From Anaerolineae bacterium (GTDB lineage Bacteria > Chloroflexota > Anaerolineae > UBA4142): DNA of 5,153 nt. Below, piece by piece: positions 1-5,153 of this stretch; the stretch's first letter is position 1; the number at the start of each line of letters is the position of its first letter. The stretch is taken from assembly GCA_027457205.1 (NCBI GenBank), contig DAIDTM010000587.1, positions 1 to 5,153 on the forward strand, read 5' to 3'. Made by a program: the position numbers and the translations under genes. A model generated the notes under the pieces. It had not been told where the DNA came from. It saw only the letters and a program-made list of their open reading frames with translations, and searched no databases.

Positions 1-8
1 CGCAACTC

Positions 9-37
9 ATTATATCTGCATTGATAGAATCTCGCAA
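9..37 (-). promoter_or_regulatory. Possible promoter reading leftwards out of the window
   Basis: On the minus strand TTGCGA (32-37, four of six -35 matches) precedes a perfect TATAAT (9-14) by 17 nt. It lies beyond the stop of the disrupted reductase and would serve a gene left of the window. The region is AT-rich, so a chance match is quite possible. Nothing else is seen in positions 1-94. Confidence 0.3.
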
Positions 38-94
38 TCCTTGATACGCAGTGATCGCCAAGTGTCATTGTTAGCTTGCGTAATGGTCAACTGC

Positions 95-651
95 TTATCT
101 CCTATCGGGCTGATAACAGAGTAGAACGTTGCCGTTGCCAAATGTCCTTGTTCGTACAAGTTTCAGATTGAGTTTCTGGCTCGCCTTGAACAAAGGAGTG
201 CCGCTGCCCAGGATCACGGGATTTACCATGATGCGATGTTCGTCAATCAAGTCCATTTGCATCAGCGTGGACATCAAGTTGGCGCTGCCGAACAGGGCGA
301 GGTCTTTGCCGGTTTGCTGTTTTAGTTTTGAGATTTCTTCGGCAATATGATCCTTGACCAACGTGGTATTATTCCACTCCGCTTTTCCAGCGTCCGCGAG
401 AATACAAGCTTGGGCAAGCGATTCATCAGGTCGGCAACGATTGGATCGTTTTGGACCGCAATTGACGTGGGCCAATAACTTGCCATGAGCTGGTACGTCA
501 CGCGTCCGAACAAGAGCGCGTCCACCGCACTGGTCTGTTCGACGGCGAATTGATTGAACTCCTCGTCCACGTGATGCCAGTCGATTTCGTGGTTTGGTCC
601 CTCAAAGAAACCGTCGAGGGTAACCATGTTGAATGAAAATAGTTTTCGCAT
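95..651 (-). pseudogene. RibD C-terminal/dihydrofolate reductase family protein, disrupted by a single-base frameshift
   Basis: Two reading frames together make one typical protein of the RibD_C (bacterial DHFR-like) family, about 185 residues after correction. The first part, from the ATG at 651, carries the family N-terminus (MVTLDGFFEGPN, then DALLFGRVTYQLMASYW at about residues 44-60 and PKLVFSRTLEK at 80-90). The second part, in another frame, continues with EWNNTTLVKD, GKDLALFGSANLM and the glycine-rich NPVILGSGTPLF, the usual nucleotide-binding end of the fold, and stops at 95-97. The frames join if one base is restored near position 382, in the coding-strand context GAAAAG-CGGAG. Without repair, translation ends after 109 residues. 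Family members are presumed NAD(P)H-dependent reductases of unknown substrate; this is not recognisably folA. An AGGAG (666-670) lies 14 nt before the start, which is long. The gene looks more AT-rich than its neighbours. It may be a real pseudogene or a sequencing error; family assignment is firm, function is not. Confidence 0.85.
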
Positions 652-686
652 TGGATGAGAGTTTTCTCCTTTCTGTTGATGGTCTT

Positions 687-715
687 ATCATAGAACGCAT
701 ATTCTGGCTTGTCAA
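687..715 (-). promoter_or_regulatory. Sigma-70-type promoter for the disrupted reductase gene
   Basis: On the minus strand a perfect -35 box TTGACA (710-715) is followed after exactly 17 nt by TATGAT (687-692), five of six matches to the -10 consensus. Transcription would begin near 680, giving a leader of about 30 nt before the ATG at 651 that contains AGGAG at 666-670. The quality of this promoter suggests the broken gene was recently functional, or that the frameshift is an artefact. Confidence 0.75.
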
Positions 716-717
716 GC

Positions 718-823
718 GTGGAAAATTTGGTGATTGCACGTATCTCTGCGGCGTGTGGCGCAGGCGGCGCGCCTGCGGGTTGCTAGCCCGCGCTACAATT
801 ATGTGCAATCATCGGTGGAAAAT
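718..823. mobile_element. MITE-like palindromic element with flanking 9-bp direct repeats
   Basis: The direct repeat GTGGAAAAT occurs at 718-726 and 815-823. Just inside lie terminal inverted repeats: 728-739 and 803-814 pair at 10 of 12 positions, including a perfect 9-bp core (TGATTGCAC at 731-739, GTGCAATCA at 803-811). The interior has a perfect 8-bp hairpin, CGCAGGCG (759-766) with CGCCTGCG (770-777), overlapping a second one, GCGGG (775-779) with CCCGC (787-791). There is no credible coding capacity. The layout (target-site-like direct repeats, inverted ends, about 87 bp body) fits a miniature inverted-repeat element or REP-like palindrome. One extra T at 727 on the left side weakens the exact target-duplication reading. 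No transposase is present, and copy number elsewhere cannot be seen from here. Confidence 0.45.
759..791. repeat. Overlapping GC-rich hairpins (REP-like core)
   Basis: A perfect 8-bp inverted repeat with a 3-nt loop (759-766 with 770-777) shares bases with a 5-bp inverted repeat having a 7-nt loop (775-779 with 787-791), so the two stems are mutually exclusive. The block is much more GC-rich than the flanks. It sits inside the MITE-like element and between two divergent promoters, and could act as an insulating cruciform or a weak bidirectional terminator. The palindromes are seen directly; a role is inference. Confidence 0.5.
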
Positions 824-889
824 AACGGGCAAGATGTGTGCCAAACCATGCGGGTTGTCAGTTCGAGCAGAGCGAAAAGCAGGAATAAT

Positions 890-918
890 TTGACACGCGT
901 GTACGAACGCGGTAGAAT
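890..918 (+). promoter_or_regulatory. Sigma-70-type promoter of the acyl-CoA dehydrogenase-ETF operon
   Basis: TTGACA (890-895), a 17-nt spacer and TAGAAT (913-918) form a near-consensus promoter. Transcription would start near 925, giving a leader of about 25 nt that contains the GGAGGA ribosome site at 935-940. Its position also rules out the in-frame upstream starts of the dehydrogenase reading frame, which would lie before the promoter. No clear operator palindrome overlaps it. Confidence 0.75.
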
Positions 919-949
919 AATTACAGTCGCGCACGGAGGAGATTCAACG

Positions 950-2092
950 ATGATCAGCTTTTCGCTCACCGACGAGCAAAAGGAACTGCAAAAACTCGCT
1001 CGCGATTTTGCCCAGAACGAAATTGCCCCAGTCGCGCCCCAGTTGGATCGCACGGGCGAGTACACCTACGCGATCCTCAAAAAAGCGCACCAGCTCGGAC
1101 TCTTGAACCTCACAATTGGAGACGCGTACGGCGGCGGCGGCTTGGGCTGGCTGGAATCCTGCCTAGTCGGCGAGGAATTCGCCGCGGCGTGCGCGGGTGT
1201 GACGACTGCCGCGAACGCGAACGAGCTTGCGCTCACGCCCATCGAACTTGCCGCGTCGGAGGAGCAGAAGAAAAAATTCATCCCGCCGATCGCGCGCGAC
1301 GGCGGATTAGCGGCGTTCTGCGTGACCGAGCCAGGCGCGGGCAGCGATGTCGCGTCGATGCGGACGCGCGCGGTCAAGCGCGGCGACGAGTACATCCTCA
1401 ACGGCGCCAAGCACTTCATCACCAACGGCGATGTCGCACAGCTCCTCACCGTGTTCGCCTCCACCGACCCGGAGAAAAAGCATCGCGGCATTTCGTTATT
1501 CGTCGTGCCGGCGGACACGCCCGGCATCACGCGGCATCACATGGGCGAGAAGATGGGGCACCGCGCCTCGGACACCGCCGAGATCGTCTTCGAAGACGCG
1601 CACGTGCCTGCTGCCAATCTGCTCGGCAAAGAGGGCGATGGCTTTAAGGCGGCGATGGAGACGTTCGACCGGACGCGCGTGGGCATCGGCGCGGCAGGTG
1701 TGGGCGTCGCGCGCGCCGCGTTGGAAGCGGCAATCAAGTTCGTCAAAGAGCGTCAGCAGTTCGCGCAGACCATCGCCAACTTTCAGGGTGTGCAATTTAT
1801 GCTTGCCGATATGGCAATGAAGATCGAGACCGCGCGCCTGGCGGTCTGGTACGCCGCATGGCTGACCGACGAAAAATTGCCGTACTCGTACGCCTCGGCG
1901 ATTGCCAAAGCGTATGGTTCAGACGTCGCGATGCAGGTGACGACCGACGCGGTGCAGCTGCTCGGCGGTTACGGTTACATGGCGGATTACAAAGTCGAAA
2001 AATATATGCGCGACGCCAAATTGCTCCAGATTTACGAAGGCACCAATCAAATCCAACGTGTCGTGATCGCGAAAGCGATCCTGAGGGATTAA
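950..2092 (+). CDS. Acyl-CoA dehydrogenase (short/medium-chain type flavoprotein)
   Basis: This 380-residue protein has the normal length and order of the acyl-CoA dehydrogenase family: helical N-terminal domain (about 1-120), beta middle domain, helical C-terminal domain (about 230-380). The first family signature is VTEPGAGSDVAS at 125-136, a FAD/substrate-contact loop. The second, QLLGGYGYMADY and onward, spans 336-355 and matches fully. The catalytic glutamate is expected to be E363 in YEGTNQIQR, the usual place for butyryl/medium-chain enzymes. R268 in the ERQQF stretch is the conserved FAD-contacting arginine. The enzyme makes the alpha,beta double bond of an acyl-CoA and passes electrons to ETF, whose genes follow. 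The start at 950 is chosen because GGAGGA (935-940) lies 9 nt upstream and the promoter at 890-918 precedes it; the N-terminus FSLTDEQKELQKLARDFA is typical. Chain length or branched-chain preference cannot be read from the sequence. Confidence 0.95.
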   Translation: MISFSLTDEQKELQKLARDFAQNEIAPVAPQLDRTGEYTYAILKKAHQLGLLNLTIGDAYGGGGLGWLESCLVGEEFAAACAGVTTAANANELALTPIELAASEEQKKKFIPPIARDGGLAAFCVTEPGAGSDVASMRTRAVKRGDEYILNGAKHFITNGDVAQLLTVFASTDPEKKHRGISLFVVPADTPGITRHHMGEKMGHRASDTAEIVFEDAHVPAANLLGKEGDGFKAAMETFDRTRVGIGAAGVGVARAALEAAIKFVKERQQFAQTIANFQGVQFMLADMAMKIETARLAVWYAAWLTDEKLPYSYASAIAKAYGSDVAMQVTTDAVQLLGGYGYMADYKVEKYMRDAKLLQIYEGTNQIQRVVIAKAILRD

Positions 2093-2094
2093 CG

Positions 2095-2679
2095 ATGGCG
2101 ATGAGCCGCGACTTTATTCTCGTGTTTTCCGGCGGCGTGGTCTCGCTGATGACCACGCTCGTCGTTTTGTTTGTGATGGACTATTTCTACCGGCGCGATC
2201 AAAAAGTCGGCGCGATTCCGCCGGCGCAGTCCAAGATCGCCGATCATGCTCCGCAGACGCCGGCGGCTGAACCAGCGCCCAAGCCAAAGATGGTCGATCA
2301 AACTCCGCCGGTTGCAGCGGCGATCAAGCCCTCGGCGGAAAAACCGGCTCCGTCAAAATCCGCCGATTGGAAACCAACGAAGACCGTCGTCGAACAGCCC
2401 GTCGCGCCGCCGGTTGTCGCGCCAAAAGTCGCACCGGTGGTCGATGAAAAGCCGGCACCGGTGGTCGCGCCAAAGCCCGAGCCGGCAGTCGTTGATGAAA
2501 AGCCAACGCCGGTTGTCGCGCCAAAAGTCGCGCCGGTGGTCGATGAAAAGCCGACGCCGGTCGTCGCGCCAAAAGCCGCGCCAGAAGCAGCCGATGGAAA
2601 AAAGAAGACGGACGACGATCAGCCCTCTCAGCCGCATCGTCCTGATCCACCAGAGAAAATTTCCAAGCGCAAAAAATAA
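2095..2679 (+). CDS. Single-pass membrane protein with Pro/Ala/Val-rich repeat tail, unknown function
   Basis: I do not recognise a family for this 194-residue product. Residues 7-28 form one clear hydrophobic segment (FILVFSGGVVSLMTTLVVLF and on), followed by YRRDQK. The rest is low-complexity and rich in Pro, Ala, Val and Lys. It has three full repeats of the type VVAPKVAPVVDEKPTP at 107-122, 123-139 and 140-155, a decayed fourth at 156-170, then an acidic patch (KKTDDDQ) and a basic end (KISKRKK). Such tails resemble the extended linkers of TonB-like or cell-envelope proteins, but no TonB C-terminal domain is present. Positive charges after the membrane segment would favour a cytoplasmic tail, though this is weak. 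The start two bases after the dehydrogenase stop is supported by GAGGGA at 2083-2088, inside the dehydrogenase gene; an ATG at 2101 is an alternative. The tight spacing and the 36-nt gap to etfB place it in the operon. Confidence 0.7.
   Translation: MAMSRDFILVFSGGVVSLMTTLVVLFVMDYFYRRDQKVGAIPPAQSKIADHAPQTPAAEPAPKPKMVDQTPPVAAAIKPSAEKPAPSKSADWKPTKTVVEQPVAPPVVAPKVAPVVDEKPAPVVAPKPEPAVVDEKPTPVVAPKVAPVVDEKPTPVVAPKAAPEAADGKKKTDDDQPSQPHRPDPPEKISKRKK
2413..2604 (+). repeat. In-frame tandem repeats of 48-51 bp encoding VVAPK...DEKPTP units
   Basis: Three full units (2413-2460, 2461-2511, 2512-2559) and a degenerate fourth (2560-2604) lie head to tail in the membrane-protein gene. Units 1 and 3 are identical at 45 of 48 bases, while unit 2 is 51 bp and more divergent, suggesting duplication of a two-unit block of 99 bp. 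All lengths are multiples of three, so expansion or contraction keeps the frame. The encoded stretch should be an extended, proline-rich spacer. Confidence 0.85.
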
Positions 2680-2715
2680 CGACGTTGAAAAATTGAGCAC
2701 GGAGGAGTAGTCCGG

Positions 2716-3501
2716 ATGAATGTCGTTGTTCTGATCAAGCGCGTGCCAGATACGGAGACGCGCATCCAAATCAAAGACGGACAAGTCGTGACGGAAGGCA
2801 TCTCTTGGATCATCAGTCCGTACGACGAGTACGGCGTCGAGGAAGCGCTGCGACTGATTGAAAAGTACACCGGCAAGGTGACGCTGCTTTGTCTTGGACC
2901 TGACGACGCGAAGGAAACGATTCGCAAAGGATTGGCGCTCGGCGCGGACGAGGCGGTTCACCTCAACGATCCCGCGTTCGCCGGCGGCGACGCGAGCACT
3001 ACGGCAAAGGTTCACGCCGCGGCGCTGAAGAAAAAGCAGTTCGATCTCGTCCTCGCCGGCAAGCAAGCGGTCGACGAAGACAACGCGCAAGTGGGCGTGC
3101 GCGTCGCGGAACTGCTCGATTTGCCGCACGTCAATTCGGTCATCAAGCTCGATTTGAGCGATGACAAGAAATCCGCCAAATGCCTGCGCGAGGTCGACGG
3201 CGACCGCGATCTCGCGGAAACCGCGCTACCGGCGATTATTACGACGCAGCAAGGGCTGAACGAGCCGCGCTATCCGTCGCTCAAAGGCATTATGGGCGCG
3301 AAGAAGAAACCGATCGTCGATTGGAAAGCCGCCGATCTCGGACTCGATCCGGCGACGCTCGGCGCGAAAGGCGCAAAGCTGGAGGTCATCAACATCGAGC
3401 CGCCGGCAGCGCGTCCGCCCGGCAAGATTATTCCGGGCGATGCGGCGACCGCGGCGAAGGAACTGGTTCACTTACTCCACGAAGAGGCGAAGGTCATCTA
3501 A
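2716..3501 (+). CDS. etfB: Electron transfer flavoprotein, beta subunit
   Basis: This 261-residue protein is full-length EtfB. It opens with MNVVVLIKRVPDTETRIQI, followed by SPYDEYGVEEALRL (34-47), GPDDAKETIRKGLALGADEA (61-80) and GKQAVDEDNAQVG (115-127), the region that forms the AMP-binding pocket in classical ETFs. The beta-ETF signature region is at about 156-176 (CLREVDGDRD...LPAIITT), with a Cys where the pattern usually has V/I/A/G. The loop LNEPRYPSLKGIMGAKKK (181-198) is the partner-recognition loop; its leucine docks into acyl-CoA dehydrogenases. With EtfA it takes electrons from the dehydrogenase encoded upstream. The DEYGVEEALRL stretch resembles Thermus-type, non-bifurcating ETFs, so onward transfer to a quinone oxidoreductase is likely but inferred. 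GGAGGAG (2701-2707) sits 8 nt before the ATG. The gene belongs to the operon begun at 950. Confidence 0.96.
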   Translation: MNVVVLIKRVPDTETRIQIKDGQVVTEGISWIISPYDEYGVEEALRLIEKYTGKVTLLCLGPDDAKETIRKGLALGADEAVHLNDPAFAGGDASTTAKVHAAALKKKQFDLVLAGKQAVDEDNAQVGVRVAELLDLPHVNSVIKLDLSDDKKSAKCLREVDGDRDLAETALPAIITTQQGLNEPRYPSLKGIMGAKKKPIVDWKAADLGLDPATLGAKGAKLEVINIEPPAARPPGKIIPGDAATAAKELVHLLHEEAKVI

Positions 3502-3504
3502 ACG

Positions 3505-3593
3505 CCAATGAACCAATGCGCCAATGAGCCAATGTGCCAAGCGCACACGTCAAGTATTCGGCTCATTGGGCAATTGGCAAATTGGCTCATTTT
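3505..3593. repeat. Array of 8-bp CCAATGNN repeats, forward then inverted, able to fold as a hairpin
   Basis: In the 110-nt gap between etfB and etfA, CCAATG recurs at exact 8-bp steps (3505, 3513, 3521, 3529, then a partial CCAA at 3537). After a short spacer the same unit appears inverted in strict 8-bp phase: CTCATTGG at 3562-3569, GCAATTGG at 3570-3577, CAAATTGG at 3578-3585, and a decayed CTCATTTT at 3586-3593. As a result 3523-3540 and 3574-3591 are complementary at 17 of 18 positions, with a 33-nt loop, and a second register pairs 3521-3530 with 3560-3569 perfectly. The stem ends 8 nt before the AGGTGA ribosome site of etfA (3600-3605), so in mRNA it could affect etfA translation or transcript stability. 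The repeat is seen directly; its role is inference. Confidence 0.8.
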
Positions 3594-3611
3594 CTCCACA
3601 GGTGATTTGAA

Positions 3612-4592
3612 ATGGCGAACAATATTCTCATCGTCGCGGAAGGACGTGACGGCACTCTCCGCAAAGTCTCGTACGAACTTGTCACCGTCGCGAACGAAAT
3701 GGCGAAAGGTCTTGGCGGCGCGGTGGAAGCGGTGACGCTCGGCAGCGACATCGGCAAGTGCGCCGAGTCGCTCGCTAAGACCGGCGTCTCGAAAGTTTAT
3801 CAGGTGGACGACGCGGCGATGGCGACGTTCGCGCCAGAAATTTTCACCGCCGCGCTGTCTGAGGTAATCAAAAAGGCGCAACCCGCGGTGATTTTGTTGG
3901 GCGCGACCGGCTTTGGCAAGGAGCTGGGCGCGAGTGTTGGCGCGCGGCTCGACCTGGGACTGATTACGGACTGTACCAGTTTTGCGGTGGACGGCGGAAC
4001 GCTCGTTATGAAGCGCCCGGTGTATGCGGGCAAGGCGGTCGCAACCGTCAAGCCCAAGTCGCTGCCGGTGATGGTTAGCATCCGCCCGAATATTTTCGCG
4101 CCAGCGGCGGAAGGTTCCGCGGGCGCGCCAATCGAAAAAGTGAATTTCACCGCGCCAACGCCGCGCGCCAAGGTCGTCGAGAAAGTGAAGAAAGAAGCGG
4201 TCTCGGTCGATCTTGCCGAAGCCAAGTTCGTCGTTTCTGGCGGACGCGGCGCGAGGAGCGCGGAAGGATTCGAGCCGATCAAGCAATTGGCGAAAACGCT
4301 CGGTGCGGCAGTCGGCGCGTCGCGCGCGGCGGTCGACGCGGGCTGGATCGATTACAGCACGCAGGTCGGGCAGACCGGCAAGACCGTCGCGCCGCAGTTG
4401 TACATCGCGCTTGGCATCTCCGGCGCGATCCAGCACCTGGCTGGAATGTCGTCGTCGAAAGTGATCGTCGCGGTGAACAAAGACCCGGACGCGCCGATCT
4501 TCAAGGTCGCGGACTATGGCATCGTCGGCGATTTATTCGACGTGGTGCCGGTGCTGAATGAGGAATTCAAAAAGGTGCTGAGCGAAAAATAG
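3612..4592 (+). CDS. etfA: Electron transfer flavoprotein, alpha subunit
   Basis: This 326-residue protein has both EtfA domains. The N-terminal domain (1 to about 195) opens with MANNILIVAEGRDGTLRKVS and contains LLGATGFGKELGASVGARL (95-113) and the TDCTSF strand (119-124). The C-terminal FAD-binding domain contains VVSGGRGARSAEGF (207-220), GASRAAVDAGW (235-245) and QVGQTGKTVAP (251-261). The alpha-ETF signature runs from L263 to N289 (LYIALGISGAIQHLAG and on) and matches the family pattern fully. The protein binds the redox-active FAD and pairs with EtfB to carry electrons from acyl-CoA dehydrogenase, probably to the membrane quinone pool. The start is supported by AGGTGA at 3600-3605, 6 nt upstream. 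It lies 110 nt after etfB; most of that gap is an 8-bp repeat array, and no internal promoter is obvious, so cotranscription is likely. A hairpin terminator follows the stop. Confidence 0.96.
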   Translation: MANNILIVAEGRDGTLRKVSYELVTVANEMAKGLGGAVEAVTLGSDIGKCAESLAKTGVSKVYQVDDAAMATFAPEIFTAALSEVIKKAQPAVILLGATGFGKELGASVGARLDLGLITDCTSFAVDGGTLVMKRPVYAGKAVATVKPKSLPVMVSIRPNIFAPAAEGSAGAPIEKVNFTAPTPRAKVVEKVKKEAVSVDLAEAKFVVSGGRGARSAEGFEPIKQLAKTLGAAVGASRAAVDAGWIDYSTQVGQTGKTVAPQLYIALGISGAIQHLAGMSSSKVIVAVNKDPDAPIFKVADYGIVGDLFDVVPVLNEEFKKVLSEK

Positions 4593-4600
4593 AATGCGAG

Positions 4601-4643
4601 ACGCCCGCTTCGGTTGAGAGACCGGGGCGGGCGTTTGCGTTTT
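4601..4643 (+). terminator. Rho-independent terminator ending the ETF operon
   Basis: Starting 8 nt after the etfA stop, 4601-4614 pairs with 4621-4634 over 14 positions: 12 Watson-Crick pairs plus two U-G wobbles, around a 6-nt loop (TGAGAG). The stem is very GC-rich (ACGCCCGC with GCGGGCGT). It is followed by TTTGCGTTTT at 4634-4643, a T-rich but interrupted tract, so termination may be efficient but not complete. Read-through would enter mgsA. Confidence 0.8.
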
Positions 4644-4647
4644 CCGG

Positions 4648-4667
4648 TATAATGTTGGCGGGAGGTG
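4648..4667 (+). promoter_or_regulatory. Perfect -10 box (TATAAT) and strong ribosome site before mgsA
   Basis: TATAAT at 4648-4653 matches the -10 consensus in full and begins 4 nt after the T-rich tract of the upstream terminator. No convincing -35 box lies 16-18 nt upstream, where the terminator stem is, and there is no extended -10 TG. A start near 4660 would give a leader of only about 14 nt, containing the GGAGGTG ribosome site at 4661-4667, 6 nt before the ATG at 4674. An activator-dependent or weak promoter is possible; part of mgsA expression may come from read-through. Confidence 0.5.
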
Positions 4668-4673
4668 CTTACG

Positions 4674-5144
4674 ATGGAATACAAAGAGATCGTTATTGGC
4701 GAGAAGAAGAAGATCGCGCTCGTCGCGCACGACAACAAAAAGCACGATTTGATGGAGTGGGCGCGGTACAACAAGGTCCTTCTGGCTAATCATGAATTGT
4801 ACGCCACCGGCACGACTGGCGCGCTTTTGGAAGATGTGCTGGGTGTTCCCATCACAAAATTCCAAAGCGGTCCCCTCGGCGGCGACTTGGAGGTTGGCGC
4901 GAGCATCGCCGAGGGCAACATCGATTTCGTCATCTTCTTCTGGGACCCGCTGGAGCCGCAGCCGCACGATCCGGATGTAAAAGCGCTCTTGCGCATCGCC
5001 GTCGTCTGGAACATTCCGGTCGCATGCAACCGCGCGTCGGCGGATTTCATGATTTCGTCGTCGCTGATGTCGGGCGAGTACGTCCGCTTGCTTCCTGATT
5101 ACGACGAGTATCGGCAGCGATTGAGCAGGGCAAAGAACGACTAG
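4674..5144 (+). CDS. mgsA: Methylglyoxal synthase
   Basis: This 156-residue protein is a complete methylglyoxal synthase, converting dihydroxyacetone phosphate to methylglyoxal and phosphate in the cytoplasm, a bypass of lower glycolysis used when sugar phosphates accumulate. All motifs are present: IALVAHDNKKHDL (14-26) with H19, D20 and K23; ATGTTGALLE (44-53) for phosphate binding; SGPLGGD (65-71) with the catalytic base D71; FFWDPLEPQPHDPDVKALLR (88-107) with D91, H98 and D101; and the closing CNRASADFMISS (118-129). The numbering of H19, D71, D91, H98 and D101 coincides with the E. coli enzyme, which supports the ATG at 4674 over an in-frame GTG at 4665 that overlaps the GGAGGTG ribosome site. 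The last 25 or so residues are a charged tail typical of the family. The gene follows the ETF terminator and probably forms its own unit. Confidence 0.96.
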   Translation: MEYKEIVIGEKKKIALVAHDNKKHDLMEWARYNKVLLANHELYATGTTGALLEDVLGVPITKFQSGPLGGDLEVGASIAEGNIDFVIFFWDPLEPQPHDPDVKALLRIAVVWNIPVACNRASADFMISSSLMSGEYVRLLPDYDEYRQRLSRAKND

Positions 5145-5153
5145 GGGCGAGTC

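Noticed and set aside
422..475. Independent start of the downstream half of the reductase at 475 (minus strand)
   Set aside because: The residues before AEWNNTT are out-of-frame translation of the upstream half and match nothing in the family; the half is better read as the broken end of one gene.
734..949. In-frame upstream extension of the acyl-CoA dehydrogenase by 72 codons
   Set aside because: The extension runs through the MITE-like element and the promoter at 890-918, has no family similarity, and the ATG at 950 has a good ribosome site and the typical family N-terminus.
2416..2600. TonB protein
   Set aside because: The N-terminal helix and Pro/Lys-rich linker are TonB-like in style, but the folded TonB C-terminal domain is absent and the chain ends in a short charged tail.
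2353..3129. Long open frame on the minus strand (258 codons)
   Set aside because: It is antisense to the repeat tract and etfB, is rich in Arg/Asp/Leu as expected from mirrored GC-rich codons, and shows no domain or ribosome site.
3505..3593. CRISPR-like array
   Set aside because: The units are only 8 bp with 2-bp variable positions and no spacers, and they switch orientation, so this is a short tandem/inverted repeat and not CRISPR.
3498..4436. Long open frame on the minus strand (312 codons)
   Set aside because: It lies antisense to etfA, whose family signatures are unambiguous; the product is arginine-rich low-quality sequence with no recognisable motif.
4665..4673. GTG start adding three residues to methylglyoxal synthase
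   Set aside because: The GTG is part of the GGAGGTG ribosome site; starting at 4674 puts catalytic residues at the same numbers as the E. coli enzyme.

Overview
The window looks like part of a chromosome from a free-living, high-GC bacterium. Its core is a fatty-acid/acyl-CoA oxidation operon: acyl-CoA dehydrogenase, a small unrecognised membrane protein, then both subunits of electron transfer flavoprotein (ETF). The GC-rich codon use, Thermus-like EtfB motifs and intergenic palindromes suggest something like Chloroflexota. That placement is only an impression, because no rRNA or marker gene is present.

Layout. Positions 1-94 hold no gene, only a possible promoter reading leftwards out of the window. 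Positions 95-651 (minus strand) hold a RibD_C/dihydrofolate-reductase-family gene broken by one missing base near 382; it has a near-consensus promoter (TTGACA-N17-TATGAT). The gap at 652-949 separates it from the divergent operon. That gap carries a MITE-like palindromic element (about 728-814, with imperfect terminal inverted repeats and 9-bp direct repeats outside) and a second near-consensus promoter (TTGACA-N17-TAGAAT) at 890-918. The plus-strand operon runs: acyl-CoA dehydrogenase 950-2092, a membrane-anchored Pro/Ala/Val-rich repeat protein 2095-2679, etfB 2716-3501, an array of 8-bp repeats in opposing orientations 3505-3593, etfA 3612-4592, and a hairpin terminator 4601-4643. A separate gene, methylglyoxal synthase (mgsA, 4674-5144), follows with its own perfect -10 box.

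How they work together. The dehydrogenase takes electrons from an acyl-CoA onto its FAD and passes them to the EtfB/EtfA heterodimer, which would normally deliver them to the quinone pool through a membrane ETF:quinone oxidoreductase not seen here. The single-pass protein encoded between dehydrogenase and ETF is the least explained part of the operon. MgsA (dihydroxyacetone phosphate to methylglyoxal) has a complete active site and is probably a neighbour rather than a functional partner.

I see no defence system, CRISPR array, tRNA, rRNA or full transposon. The most novel items are the unidentified membrane protein in the ETF operon, the 8-bp repeat array between etfB and etfA, and the MITE-like element between the divergent promoters.
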